From positions 962,610-1,026,609 of the forward strand of contig NW_004955484.1 of assembly GCF_000276665.1 (NCBI RefSeq): a DNA stretch of 64,000 nt, read 5' to 3'. Shown piece by piece: positions 33,065 through 45,240 of the stretch. A model generated the notes under the pieces. The model did not search any database. It worked only from the letters and a program-made list of their open reading frames with translations, and had not been told where the DNA came from. The DNA comes from Chinchilla lanigera (lineage: Eukaryota > Chordata > Mammalia > Rodentia > Chinchillidae). Position 1 is the first letter of the stretch; each line of letters starts with the position of its first letter. The position numbers and the translations under genes are program-made.

Positions 33065-33150
33065 GGGCTGGGGATTTAGCTCAGTGGCACAGTGCCTGCC
33101 TGGCAAGTGCAAGGTCGTGAGTTCAATTCCCAGTACGAGGAAAAAAAAAA
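33065..33150 (+). mobile_element. ID-type tRNA-derived SINE, intact, 14-bp TSD
   Basis: GGGCTGGGGATTTAGCTCAG opens the unit. Box A is TAGCTCAGTGG and box B lies in GGTCGTGAGTTCAATTCCC. The body ends CAGTACGAGG and a pure A tail follows. The perfect target duplication AATTGATATTTTTG is at 33051-33064 and 33151-33164. Both pol III promoter boxes are preserved. It is the best kept ID copy in the window and therefore probably the youngest. Confidence 0.95.
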
Positions 33151-33189
33151 AATTGATATTTTTGATAAAATGATGTACTCACAGGCCTA

Positions 33190-33835
33190 TCTATTATACT
33201 ACAGTAGTCTCTGCTTATCCACAGTTTCACTTTCCCAGCTTTCCTTGACCTACTCACAACCATTATCAGAAAATATAAATAAAAATTTCCAGCAATGAAA
33301 AATTCATAAATTTTAAATTGCATGTAGTTTGAGTAGTGTGATTAAATCTCCTGCTGTGTACTTATGTTCCAAGACACATGTCATGCTTTGCCCAGCATAG
33401 CTACTCAGTATACTCTACCTGCTCATTAGCTCCTTAGTAGCCAACTCAGTTATCAGAGTGATAGTAACATAGTGCTTATGTTCTAGTAGCACTTATTTTA
33501 CTGTATGGTGTACCCTTACACCAAGGTTTTATTACAGAATATTATTATATTGCAATAGCATATAATAATCACTCAATATTATAATATATTGAATGACATA
33601 TTCAATTAAAATATATTGAATATAATTGTTCAATATTATAACAATATATTATAATTGTTCTATTTTATTATTAGTGCTCTTAAACTCTTACTGTGCTTAA
33701 TTTATATAAATTAGATTTTATCATAAGCATATATGACTAGGAAAAACATACCATAAATACAGTTGAGTACTAGCCATGATTTCAGGCATTCATGAGAGTC
33801 TTGGAAAATATCTCCTGCTGATGATAGGAGATTTC
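33190..33835. mobile_element. Tigger-type DNA transposon, internally deleted
   Basis: The left end CTACAGTAGTCTCTGCTTAT and GAAAAATTCATAAATTTTAA, and the right end TTTCAGGCATTCATGAGAGT with CTTGGAAAATATCTCCTG, match the ends of a Tigger-class element (GTGGTCTCCCCTTATCC.../...GGGGTCTTGGAACGTATCCCC). The transposase region is gone and replaced by AT-rich sequence (33525-33700). Confidence 0.7.
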
Positions 33836-34184
33836 TCTATTATTTTTCAAGAACAAGCAACAGAAGGCTACCGCTTCAGTGCACCAAAAGTTACAGACTG
33901 GCTAAATAAAGCATATCAGTGTTGGGTATTGAAAAAGCAATGGGAAGATAAACCCTGGAAATGAAAGGTGATAGGAATGGAATAAAGAAGAGAAATATGA
34001 GGTGGAATAGAAGTTGAGTGACTGAATAAACCTCATTTTGTGCCTTTCAATCAGTTATTAAACGTGATTTTCTCCCTCAAAATCCTAATGCAAATTCAAA
34101 TTGTATATAGGATACAAATAATATTTTTAAAAATAAAGAAAAAAAGCTGTTAGTATTTTTAAGGCCAAGAATTTTTTAAGGCTG

Positions 34185-34460
34185 ACATAACAAAGTACCA
34201 CAGATTGGACAGCTTAGAAAAACAGAGCTTGGGTTACTGGTGGCTTTCTTCTTCCTGTGTCTTCTCATGAATGTGTGGACTGTGTTCTAATCTGCTCTTC
34301 TTATAAGACCTCCCTCATACTGGAGTAGGGACTATGATAAAGTCTTCATTTTGCCCTACTTTCCCTTTCAAGATTCAATCTCCAGCCACAGTCCATATTC
34401 TGAGGCACCGTGAGGGTGAGCATTTCGTGTGTGAACTGGGAGAGGAGCTCAAGGGGGAAC
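34185..34460 (-). mobile_element. MLT1-like MaLR LTR, antisense, deleted
   Basis: GGCTGACATAACAAAGTACC, CACAGATTGGACAGCTTAGA, TCTTCCTGTGTCTTCTCATG and TTATAAGACCTCCCTCATAC match the reverse layout of an MLT1 LTR. The middle (the AAATTTATT poly(A)-signal region) is missing. Confidence 0.7.
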
Positions 34461-35195
34461 CCAAATCAGCCCATGTATGATTTGTGAATAGGCAAAGTTA
34501 ATCATGTTTGCCTGAGCTTGCAAAGAAAGATTCCAAGCAAGAAGTACACAGAAAACTCAGGTCACTTTTGCCTGGTTGAAATGCCTGAAGGATGAAAAGG
34601 AAATGCAAATGACAGAATGATTCCAAGTGACCAGTACAGCCCGTAATCAGTGTGCGCCATTACGGTGGACATGCTCTAGTGCAGGAAAGGAAATGCAGGT
34701 GGCTGTTCATACCCCATCGTGCCAATTGTTCTGCAGAAGTTGGGACACACCTGGCTCCGACTAAGAGAGGTAGGGCACTTTTAATAAGGGGTGAAAACTT
34801 GTGTGTGATCCACAAGATCGGGAGAGCTGGACCACCCCATCTCTCTCAGGTTCCATAGGCAGAGAGGATTCTTAAACCTAGCCCAGTTCCTGTCTAGAGC
34901 TAAGTGGGGAAGCGAGGCTTGAAAATGGTCATGCCTCAGTCTATGCCCTGGTATTCCAGCAATGCACGGAAACCGCATTCCTGCTGATCTTTCTTTTTCC
35001 TGTCTGTACTAACATCCTGTAATGCTTGAAACTGTAAAATCTTCACCCCCAGTCTACTTACTGCATTCAGCTACCAGTGAGTCCTGGCAGGTCCCTGTCA
35101 AGGATGAGCTTCCACTGTGAGGTGCAGAAATGGAGAGGAAGAAGAGCTCTTTTAGCTTTTGTGCTTTATTTTTGCTTGCTTTGTTTTGTTTCACA

Positions 35196-35237
35196 GGTGT
35201 GTGTGTGTGTGTGTCTGTGTGTCTGTGTGTGTGGGGG
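35196..35237. repeat. (TG)n microsatellite with TC interruptions
   Basis: GTGTGTGTGTGTGTGTCTGT and similar, ending in a short G run. Confidence 0.9.
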
Positions 35238-35312
35238 GGTGCTGGAGATCAAACTCAGGACCTCATACATGATAGGCAAGTGCTATATGCTTCAGCTTCA
35301 CCTTTCACCTTG
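35238..35312 (-). mobile_element. ID-related SINE, antisense, diverged
   Basis: GTGCTGGAGATCAAACTCAG, GACCTCATACATGATAGGCA and TTCAGCTTCACC follow the reverse ID order (GTACTGGGAATTGAACTC, CTTGC, CTGAGC) with substitutions. It sits directly on the TG repeat. Confidence 0.65.
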
Positions 35313-35684
35313 GGGGAGATTTTAGGACAGGAAAATCTTAACTCAAAGAGCCTATGGGCTCCCTGACACATTTCTTCCTCCTCCTAGTCATGCTTGCTGA
35401 TATACTGGAACCAGAAAGTAAGACTGACACCAGGCAAAATTTTAGAGCCAACTTCACTAAAGTAAACCCAGTAACACTTTCTTTCTCACATCTCCTCCTA
35501 AAATAAACAAGTCTCTCCAGTGTGCTTTTGATGAGAAAGATGGTTTCGGCAATCCAAAAACTTCTTTGAAAACCTACAGTCCTCAGCCACTTTCCTTCCC
35601 ACCACAGGAATTCAAGGCTCCCAATGTTCCACTCCTGTTGACAAGATCCCACCTTCCAAGTTTCCATCACCTTCTGATAATGCC

Positions 35685-35803
35685 ATTAGATTATGATCCC
35701 ATCAATGAGCTACCCCGCTGATGAAGTTAAAGCCTTCATGATCCAATCTCCTGAAGACATGGGACTTCGGGAGAACACTATGGATCTAAACATAACACCC
35801 CCT
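35685..35803 (-). mobile_element. MaLR LTR 5' part, antisense, fragment
   Basis: TTATGATCCCATCAATGAGC, TTCATGATCCAATCTCC and GATCTAAACATAACA fit the reverse complement of the start of an MST-like LTR. The remaining LTR is not recognisable upstream. Confidence 0.5.
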
Positions 35804-36424
35804 CCTTGGAGTCAAACCTGCAACCTTAGAACTAGATGAGGATTTTGGAAAGAGAACATCTGTGGAGAACATAGCATACATGGTGCAGGCGGATTTCCTG
35901 TGGCTGCAATCTGGATTACAATTTTTTGTTATTTAACAACGCAAAAGCTGCTAAAGACGTGAGAAGGTCATGGAAGTTGCCTTCTGGTTCACCACTAAAT
36001 CCTCAAGTGACTGTTGGCCCATTCAAGCGCTTGTGGGATGTTCTATCCCACAGGGGGTTCTTTGACAAGATTGAGTGTGTGGCTCAGGGGTCCTCTCAGT
36101 TCCACCTGCACAAGGTAGGAGCAGAGATCGGAGTACACAGGACAAACATGAGAGGGAGCCTGCTGACTAATGGAATGAACTCTGTGATATATACAGCAGA
36201 CCCACAAAATTCTTAATAATTTTATTCCAGCAGCAATAGAAAATATGTATGCTAGTTTCAAAAAATAAGTTAAAAAATGAAGGTAATGTGACACAGATTT
36301 TTCACTATCATAGAATGACATTATAAATAACCAAGGAGGAAGACTAGAATAAGTCTTGTTTTGCTGGATCAGTCTGTGATATCAGTATGAACTTATGTTT
36401 ATTCATGGACAGATGAGATAGAGG
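35804..36424. other. Unclassified sequence
   Basis: The plus frame 35926-36216 (96 codons) has no recognised domain, no Kozak context and no splice signals that I can tie to it. It is treated as chance. Confidence 0.4.
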
Positions 36425-36455
36425 GTAGATAGATAGATAGATATAGATAGATGAT
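36425..36455. repeat. (TAGA)n microsatellite
   Basis: GTAGATAGATAGATAGATATAGATAGATG, an imperfect tetranucleotide run. Confidence 0.9.
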
Positions 36456-36543
36456 AAATGTGGTTGTTCCATTTCTTAACTATTCTGTTTAAATTCATCT
36501 CTGTTGCTGCCTTTACACGAAATGTAGCTCAAGAGCACATTTT

Positions 36544-36732
36544 GGCCAGGTGTGGTGATGCATTCCTGTAATATTACCACTCTAGGAGGCTGAGGCAGGG
36601 GAATCACAAACTCAAGCCCAGTCTGGGTAAATTATCAATTTAGTAAGACCCTATCTCAAAATAAAAAATAAAACAGGATCAGGGATGTAGCTCAGTGAGA
36701 AGACCCTGGGTTCAATCCCTAGTACCATAAAA
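36544..36732 (+). mobile_element. B1+ID composite (B4-like) SINE, sense
   Basis: GGCCAGGTGTGGTGATGCAT, AGGAGGCTGAGGCAGGGGAA and AGACCCTATCTCAAAATAAA form the B1 part. It is joined through an A-rich linker to ID sequence ATCAGGGATGTAGCTCAGTG and GGGTTCAATCCCTAGTACC with an A tail. Orientation is opposite to the composite at 21955-22200. Confidence 0.85.
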
Positions 36733-37484
36733 AAAGAAAATCTTGTAATATTATCTTTCATATATAATAACTTGGTATAAAATTTGATTATTGTGTTACT
36801 CTTAATCAATTTATATTTAGAAATAAGAGTGATATTCTAATTTATGCAATTAGTTCTCTCAAAGATATGGGTCATCAATTTTGAAACTATTTCTTATGCA
36901 TGGTATGTCTGAACAAATATGTACATAAATTACATGAATTAGGAGTCAAGATTTTCAAACATACACAAAGAAGTGGTAAACAGGAAGAAAACTGGAATGC
37001 TTTTGTGTTTCTAGATTAGACAAAAAATGTTAACAAATTCATGTTTTGCGCACACAAGAAAAACTCAAACACAAAAACGTTAAGAAATATTTTTCTGTCC
37101 ACAGATAACATGTTTCCTATCTGCTGAAAGGGCCTAAGTGAAATGACATTTAATGAGCCATTGGTGTACCCAGGACTCAAATGTTTGTTTCTAAATGTGA
37201 TCCTCCAGTTTCAAAAAGCTAACAGCAGAGACAATGGCACAGAAGCCAACCTGAAATTCTTCCCAATGAACAACGCTATGACAATTTAAGCAGCAACATA
37301 AATGTTAAGAGTACTGAGTTAAATCTCAAGGGCTATAATAAATATTTTTGTTCATATTAATATAGATGAATAATTTATTTTCATAAATATTTAAAGGATA
37401 AATCTCCCTGTAAATGAATTCCAAATAATATATAGATATTCATTCATTCATTGGATGCAGCTTAATTTCTCCCTCCCCTTGGGT
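36733..37484. other. AT-rich sequence, nothing recognised
   Basis: No repeat or frame of interest. A short ATTC run occurs at 37440-37451. Confidence 0.5.
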
Positions 37485-38065
37485 GTGGAATGGCTTAGTG
37501 ACTCACTTCCAAAAGGTGAAGAATGAAGAGGGGAAAAGTAACTGTACAGTAAAGAAATCTGACAGGCATAACTTCATCCCAGAGTCAATACTGACATCTC
37601 CAGCAATGTCACATTGGTGTGATGATATAATGTAAGAAACGACACCTCTGTAGTATTTATCACAAAAAACCTTAACCCAGCCAGTTCTGAAGATAACAGT
37701 ACACACAACCCAAATCATGAGACATTCTGCAATATATCTAAGCACATTCTTCAAAATTAAAAAGGCCATAGAAGAGGGAGAGACTGAATTATAGCACAGA
37801 TCAGAGGTGTCTAAGAAACACGGTGACAAAACACAACATGGTACCTAGGTTAGATATTGGCCCCAAACAAAAGCATAGTAGGAAAACTGTCAAACCAAAA
37901 TCTACTCCATAGTTCAGCCAATAGTATTGCATCAATGTTCATTTCTGAGTTTTTCGAACTGCAACATTATCCAAGAGCTTTTCATTAGAGGAAATTGGGT
38001 GAAAACTATGTGGAGATTCTTGGCAATATTTGTGTAAGTTTTCTTTAAATCTAAAATTATTATCA
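37485..38065 (+). mobile_element. Old L1M-type 3' UTR, sense
   Basis: AAAGTAACTGTACAGTAAAG, AAACCTTAACCCAGCCAGTT, ACATGGTACCTAGGTTAGAT, GGAAATTGGGTGAAAACTAT and TTCTTTAAATCTAAAATTAT follow the order of an old L1 3' end. The same family recurs at 46258-47075. Confidence 0.6.
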
Positions 38066-38374
38066 ATACCAAAATGGCAATGTCCTTTAAAGAAAAAACA
38101 AAACTAAATCAACAGGAAAATATGGCATAAATGGGAGTAAAATTCATATTTACTGAGAGTTTCAGAAGTGACAGACAGAGGTGATAGAATTGACAAGAAT
38201 ATCCGAAAACTTTTATCAATACACTTTAAAGTATCAGGAATGTAGATGAAAATATCAAGATGATGAGGTGAGAAATGAAAGACATATAGAAGAACCAAAG
38301 TAAACACCCAGAGATGAAACGTACGTGAAATAAAATGTATACTGGATGTTATACTTAATAGGAGATTTTTGTGT

Positions 38375-40088
38375 TTTGATTTGGTGAAAATAGCCATACT
38401 CCCTAAACTGATACACAGATTTGATGCAATCCCAATCAAAATATCAATGACATTCCAACCAGAAATACAAAAAGCAGTCCTAAAATTCACATAGAACCTG
38501 AAGAGACTCAGAATAGAGGGACCAGTCCTGATTAACAAGAGCTAAGCAGGAGATATCACAATCCCAAATATAAAGTTATATGACAAAGCAACAGTGATAA
38601 AAATGGCATGGCACTGGCAGCAAAATGGATGCTGGGATCAACAAGGCAGAACAGAGGATTCAGGAACAAGCCCAGGCACATTCAACTATATAATCCTTGA
38701 CAAATGTGGCAAAAACATACAATGGAAGAAAGATAGCTTCTTTCATAAACGGTGCTGGGAAAATTGACTATCCACATGCAGAGGATTGAATCTAGACCCA
38801 TGTAACTCACCATACACAAAACCAAAATCAAAATGAATCAAAGATCTAAATGTGTTTTTTGTTTTTTGCTTTTTTCTGGTACCAGGAATCAAACTCATGA
38901 CCTTGTGCTTGCCAGGCAGGTGCTGTGCCACTGAGCTAAATCCCCAGCCCCAAAAAGTTCTAAATGTTAAAACAAAATAATTTAATATGCTGGAAGATGA
39001 AATAGGTAGAACTCTTGAAAACATAGGTATAGGAAAGGACTTTCTGAACACAACCCCAATAACACAAGAAATAGTACCAAGCATCAGCAGATGGAATCAT
39101 ATCAAAAGTGCAAAAAGCTTCTGCAAAAGAGGAAACAATCAAGAGTAAAGAGACAACCAACAAAATGGGAAAAACTTTTTGTCATCTACTTTTCAAACAG
39201 AGGACTAATATCTTCAATATCTAAAGGACTCAAAAAAATTAGACCTCCCAAATTAAAAGACCCAGTCAAGAAACAGGCAACTGAAATGAGTGGACAGTTC
39301 TTCTAAGACAGTTCTCAGAACTATCTGGCTCACAAATACATAAAAAAATGTTCAACATATCTGGTCTTTAGAGAAATGCAAGTTAAAAAACAACATGAGA
39401 TTTTACTTTACTCCAGAAAGAATGGCCATCATTAAGAAATCAAATGATAAGAAATGCTGGTAAGGAAACACAAAGAAAAGAAATTCTTCAACATTGCTGG
39501 TGGAAGTGTAAATTAGTACAACTACTATGGAAATCATTATGGAGATTCCTCAAAAAACTTAAACTAGTAATTTCATTTGTTCTAGCTATTCCCCTTCTAG
39601 TTATCTTCCCCAAAGAGTTAAAGACATCATATTACCGTGATCCATGCGTACTCATGTGTATGCAGCATAGTTCTTAATAGCTAAGTCTTAGAACAGACTT
39701 ATATGTCCATCAGAAGATAAGTGGTGAAAGAAAATATGGTATTTCTACACAATGGAATACTACTTTTAATTTGAGTCTTCTGTAGGAAAATAGATGTACC
39801 TTGAGATGACTACATTAAGTGAAATAAATCAGACACACAACTTTAAATGGCTTCTCTTATATGAGAAATCCAAAATATAAATGAAAAGCAAAATAAAAGA
39901 CAGATAATAGGAAGTAGGGAGATGAATCTGTCTCAAATAAGAGGATCAAGACATAGAGGGACAGGGAAGAGGGGGAGGGAAACGAGATGAAAAACGAATT
40001 GAGATGTGTTATATACGTGGACCAACTCCTTACAGGGAATGTAATCATTCTATCATACAAACATGTACTAATAAAATAAAAACTGAAA
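38375..40088 (+). mobile_element. L1 ORF2 C-terminus and 3' UTR, sense
   Basis: CCATACTCCCTAAACTGATA, GACAAATGTGGCAAAAACAT and CTTCTTTCATAAACGGTGCT are ORF2 C-terminal sequence with many frame breaks. The 3' UTR includes GGAATACTACTTTTAATTTG and ends ACCAACTCCTTACAGGGAAT...CTAATAAAATAAAAACTG. It is split by an ID SINE at 38854-38958. Confidence 0.85.
38854..38958 (-). mobile_element. ID-type SINE, antisense, with TSD
   Basis: A T-rich tail, CTGGTACCAGGAATCAAACT, CTTGCCAGGCAGGTGCTGTG and GAGCTAAATCCCCAGCCCC are present. The direct repeat TCTAAATGT lies at 38845-38853 and 38959-38967. Confidence 0.92.
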
Positions 40089-41139
40089 AAGGCAGATTTG
40101 ACATTACCAATACAAATAGCAGGAAATTTGGAGATATACTCATAGTGACTAAGTAAAATGAAGTATAGGCTGTGAATTATGAAAAATTTCAAAAATATGA
40201 TTCTTGTCAGGACTTTGTATCAGGATAATTCTGATCTCAAAAACCAATATATACAGGCTTAGCTAGTTTATTGGTTTTCAACATTAATGTGACTCTATAG
40301 ATGAAATATGTAGGAGGTGAATATAAATATTATTGACCTAATAATATAAAATTCAATGCAACTTGGATGGAAAGCAAAAAAGAAAAGGCAGGAAGGAATT
40401 ATCCCAGAAAAAAAATAAATGTAATGATATACTTGTTTTGTAAATTAATGACTGGGTCATATATGATAGACCAGAAAATAAAATTTTTATAATTATTTAT
40501 AAAATCATTACATAAAGTAGCAATAATAAAAGGATTGTAATAATAAAATGACTACTAAGTAGAGAAAGGTTAAGAATATAGCAGGGTGGATAAAGAATGT
40601 GAGTCCTCAACTTTACAAGAAAAAATCAGTAAAAATTTCTACAATTCACATAGTTGTAGGAGTATATTTGGGAGATGGCTACAAAAACACTAATATGTAT
40701 AAAATATCTGCTCCCAGGGAATGCTACAGCAGTGAGACTACATGGGAAAAGGGAAGTTTTGTGATCTATTGTAAGATTTTCTGTAATATTTTAGTGCTTC
40801 TGTTGCTTTAAGAAAATACTTTAAAAATAAATCTCATAAATTTAAAAAAAAAACCAGTGTTCTGTTTTTTTCTGCCATTTTGTATAAGATCTGGGATTTT
40901 TTCATTACACATTTAATAGCTTTCACCAGTGCAGACATCAGTACACAGAAGTAATTATTCTGTCCTTTGCGTGGTTTATTGATGCTGTGTAAGAGGACCG
41001 AGCAATAAGGGGATGAACCAGTACGTGGAAAGCACAGGTGACTAAAAGTATTGTGATGAAAGAACGACGCCGAGCAACACAGGGACTGTACTGTGTGAAG
41101 CTACGTCCAGGAAATTCTAAAATAAACAAAATGGGTCTC
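40089..41139. other. Unclassified AT-rich sequence
   Basis: No gene is recognised. A possible old 3' end with AATAAA and a 10-A run occurs at about 40827-40852 (AAAATAAATCTCATAAATTT), but no body can be assigned. Confidence 0.4.
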
Positions 41140-41335
41140 TAGAGATAGCAGTGGTGTCAGTTTTGCCTGGGACGGATACTGTTGAAAAAGTGGATCCAAA
41201 GGGGTATAAAGGAACTGCAGTAATTACACAGTTCTTCTATATTGTAATTGAAATGTCACCACGTGGCATATTCATTCATTAAAAAGGCATCAAACTGTGC
41301 AATGAAAGTGTATATAACTCACTGTGTGTCCCCTT
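41140..41335 (+). mobile_element. Old L1M-type 3' UTR fragment, sense
   Basis: AGAGATAGCAGTGGTGTCAG, TTTTGCCTGGGACGGATACT and AAGGCATCAAACTGTGCAAT resemble L1M 3' UTRs (GTAGTGGTTGCC...GGGAC, ...CATCAAACTGTAC). Confidence 0.6.
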
Positions 41336-42711
41336 TTTCCCCCTGCAAAGCCTGATAAAATTGGTAACCATCATGTTATTGCTTCATGCACTTCAGTGGA
41401 TTGAATACTCCATGTGACCCCATCTGGGGCAGCAGTCAACTCCAGGGACTGAAGTGGACCAGAGCATTCATGTGCCACTGCCTAGACTTAGTACACTGTG
41501 TAACTTCAAGCCACTTCTCTTTCCAGAGAAATAAGGTGATCAGAAGCTCCTTGGGTGCTCTCTGTGTTGGATTCGCCCTCAGCTCTTTTTGAAGATCGCC
41601 CTCCATTAGGAATGTCCTGCAGCAACCGTTAGTTTCCACCTCTTCCAGTGCATCCAGCAAAGTCATTTGTTAACCAACCTGAATTTGTCTATTTGAGGTT
41701 TTTTTTTTTTTTTTTTGCTTTGTTTTGTTTTGCATCTCCAACTGTATAAATCTTTTAGGGAAATAAAAGCCTTTGTATATTGATATGGGTTCTGGGCTAC
41801 TTGTTCATGTATCTTTTTTGTCCCATAAGCCTGTTCATAATCAATCAGGAGAGCAGCGCTTGTCTCTGTTGATGACTGTTTGCTGAAATGTCTTCAAGCT
41901 ATGACTACCAGGTTTGGTGAAAGCCAGGACTGACCACCCAGCACCTGGATCTGTCTTTACCGTGGCGCAGAAGGTGCCTTCTTCCGTCCGACCATATCTT
42001 TAAAGGTCACACTGGCAACCTAAATCCAAATATATCGAAGACCACAACTCACCCTTCCCTCAACACATTGACAGTGGCTGTGATTTCTGCCACTATCATT
42101 AATTAGGACACTGTTTTATTGTCTTGTCCAGGAGGTCAACTTCAGAGGTTTCCATCTGGTCTTACTCATTAAGATGAATCTTATACCAAAGAAATAAAGC
42201 CCAATAGAGCATTTATGTCCATCCCTGTTGTACTTTTGGGAATCAAGCAGTAACCACAAGCTATGTCTGTTGATCTAGGAGACACAGTGTCATCTAACCT
42301 CTGCATACGCCTTTCCCCTCAGCCACTGTCTCCTTCAATGTGTTTTGCTCCATTTTACCATTTTGAACCCCGCACTACAGCTTTGTGCAGATCTACAAAA
42401 TATACCTGTATGATAAATTGTAGCTTCCAAGTTTCTCCGAGGAGATTAGGCAGGAAGAAAGCTCATTTTCAACACAGAGATCAAATGCAAAGAAAATGAG
42501 CTTGGACAGGGGGTGATACTGTGGGAGTTGTGTTCACTATCTGGGACTCATTAGGAGTCTCTAGAATGTCATTTCCTACCCTCGCGTTACCTGAAGATTT
42601 CTTCCCTGTTGGATATCTTGCCAGACTCGAAAGACTTTTCCCATAAGCTTCATTGCCAGTCCTAAGGACTGTATTGGGATGGGAGATCTCCTCAGCCTTG
42701 TCATTATCAAT
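41336..42711. other. Unclassified sequence with poly(T)
   Basis: No domain or repeat is recognised. An 18-T run at 41699-41716 is followed by a TTTTG-rich stretch. Frames at 41386-41592 (+) and 41436-41666 (-) overlap each other and show no known family. Confidence 0.4.
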
Positions 42712-43042
42712 TGCTATACTTTGGCTCTTGAATTCCCCCGAAATGGGAGGTGTTTAGGTCATTAGGGATATGCACTTGAAAGAAATTATGAGAGCCTGAT
42801 TTATTCATTCACTCCATCTCCCTCCCCCCACCTCTTCTTCTTTCTCTCCCTCCCCGCCATGAGATGAGTAGCTTTGCTCAGCAGTATATCCTCTGTTACT
42901 GCCATATGATGCCCCCACCAGAGACCCACAGAACAATGGTCCACCTGACCATGGACTGGAATCTCCAGACCATGAGCCAAAATAAACCTTTTCCAGTGTA
43001 AGTTAATTGCTCGTTATAGTAACAGAGAGAACACTAATACAA
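42712..43042 (+). mobile_element. MaLR/MST-like LTR, sense
   Basis: TGCTATACTTTGGCTCTTGA, GGGAGGTGTTTAGGTCATTA, ATGGACTGGAATCTCCAGAC, GAGCCAAAATAAACCTTTTC (poly(A) signal) and AGAACACTAATAC follow MaLR LTR order. A pyrimidine-rich stretch (42812-42855) replaces part of the centre. Confidence 0.7.
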
Positions 43043-45240
43043 TGACAACATATTGAGTCTTCCATATTTGCTTGATTTTAAGATGAAGATGAAAATTATT
43101 ACTATGATCTTCGAAGCACTTCTAAATTTGTCAACTAGTGTTTTTTTAAAACTCAGCAGAGACATCTGTGTATCTTAAGAACACACTCTACCAAATTGGA
43201 CAAATCATGTGGTCCTCTTATCCAAACCCAGATTAAGAAGTACACAAAACAAGTAAGTGTTGATGTGGAATCTGTTGGTTTTATTTGAATTTTTTCAAAA
43301 CAAGTGTTCACAGAGTGTAGACAGGTGTTTAGCTTGGCAAACTGCACTCCCTGAATACAGAGTGGGAACAGTATTACTACATGTTGAGAATATAAATAGG
43401 CAGTGACCAGTATCTATATGGAAGTCTCTCCAAAGGGTACAGAAAGCAGGAAAAAAGTGTGGTACATACAGTATTTACTCTGTATTCTGGTTTATGTAGA
43501 AAGTACAAGGAAAGGGAGCAGAAATGAAGGCAGAAAGGGCTTAACCAGGATGTTCTGGACCCCAAATACCTTCCACACTCCTTCAAGGCAGGGTGGAGAG
43601 TCTTCTGTTTTTGTAGAGAGATGTGCATAGGGAGGATATTCCTGCTGACATGGCCGGCCTCTGGGATAAACAAAAGACTGAAAGGATAGAAGGAACATAC
43701 ATGCAACCCTTCATATGTAGGTATTTAAGAGTCCAATTAAAGTGCTTCTATTCAGGTTTCAAAACAACAAAATGTTCCCACTACACCCATACTCAGGGTC
43801 CCCCATTCAACCACCACAGGCATCGAATTTTCACCCATTTATAACCACACCACAGTAGTAAGACAGGGGAGTGAGTGATTCTGTTTTTCTACCAGACTCA
43901 TCAACTTCCATATAAACAACCTGGTGGTGTAACAGCAGACCCTACCTATGCAGATACAGTGCAGAGAATTAGGAAGAAAAGAGACCAGCAGGAATGAGAG
44001 CCCAGGTGGGAGCCCAGGGCACAGGGAAGGGTTTAGGAAGAGACCTTTCAATTCCTCTGTCTTCACTTATATGACACTACAGTATTAACAAAATGTAGGT
44101 AGCTAGTATTTTTCCTTAATTGCCATAAGAATGTAAAGGTTCACTAAATGGAGCCTAGACTCAAGGTGCTAATGTGAAAATCCAAATTTTGTTAATGCGT
44201 GGCTATTGTACCTCAGGGCAGGTCAACCAGGAGCTCTGCCTCGGATTCTTCAACTGTGACATGTGGATAATTACAGAAACTCTCTACAGGGTTCTGAGCA
44301 AGATGAAATATTTAATACTGGAATAGAGTTGAAATACCTGAGAGCAAGCAAGCACTCAATAAATTTTGCATTTGTGTTATATTTATTACCATCACTCTAT
44401 GGTTAGTATTTGTTATTACTAAAACATTATCAATAATCAATCTTCCTTTAATAAATGAGGGCTTATCACTTTCAAACTATACACTATCCATTTAAAAATT
44501 GATTTATCCCCGTGTTTACAAATATCTCTTCATTCCTAATTGCAATATTAATATCAATTATGCTATTTATATAATCATATCAATGATGCATAATAGTTAT
44601 TCCCTGTGCACACAATAGAAACCACCATAGTATTATTAGTTATGGTTATTATATTCTCTTAATCAAAACTAACAATGTACTTAAAAATTCCCTATTTCCC
44701 AAAAGGAAACCAATATTCCCACTCAAAAAAAAATGCCAATATTCTTTATAATTATTCCATTCATCCTGAAAGGTCCTGGGGCATGAAAGAACTCTCTAAG
44801 ATACCACAAAGGTCTAAGTGATTAAGCCTAACAATCATTGTCCTCCCTTGTTCCTGCTTCTCCGTGAACACAGCTCTGTCCCTATCCCCTCAGCCGAAGG
44901 CGGGCAGCTCAACAGGATAAACACAAGATCCTTGTCTTGCCTGCTAGTCTGAGAATGTGCAGGCCAGGGAGCCATGGGGATGGAATTTACTGCAGACTGG
45001 GGACCTATAGTCATGTCCCAAATGCAGTCCTTCCCCTAACATACAGCACACAGATTTTCTGGGCCACAAATCCTGCATTTAACTGTATGCCCAGTCTTCA
45101 GGCTCAGCAGTAAGAACAAAACAGGGCAGGGCCAGCTGTTTTTACTCATTCTCTTTTTTAGGGCCTCTTGGTGCCCTATTTTTCAGACTGACAATTCAGT
45201 TCTAGATATTTGGGTCTTTCTGACATTTTACTATTACTAT
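43043..45240. other. Mostly unique sequence, no gene recognised
   Basis: About 2.2 kb. The minus frame 43377-43706 and plus frames nearby have no recognisable domain. The 44400-44760 part is strongly AT-rich. Confidence 0.45.
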
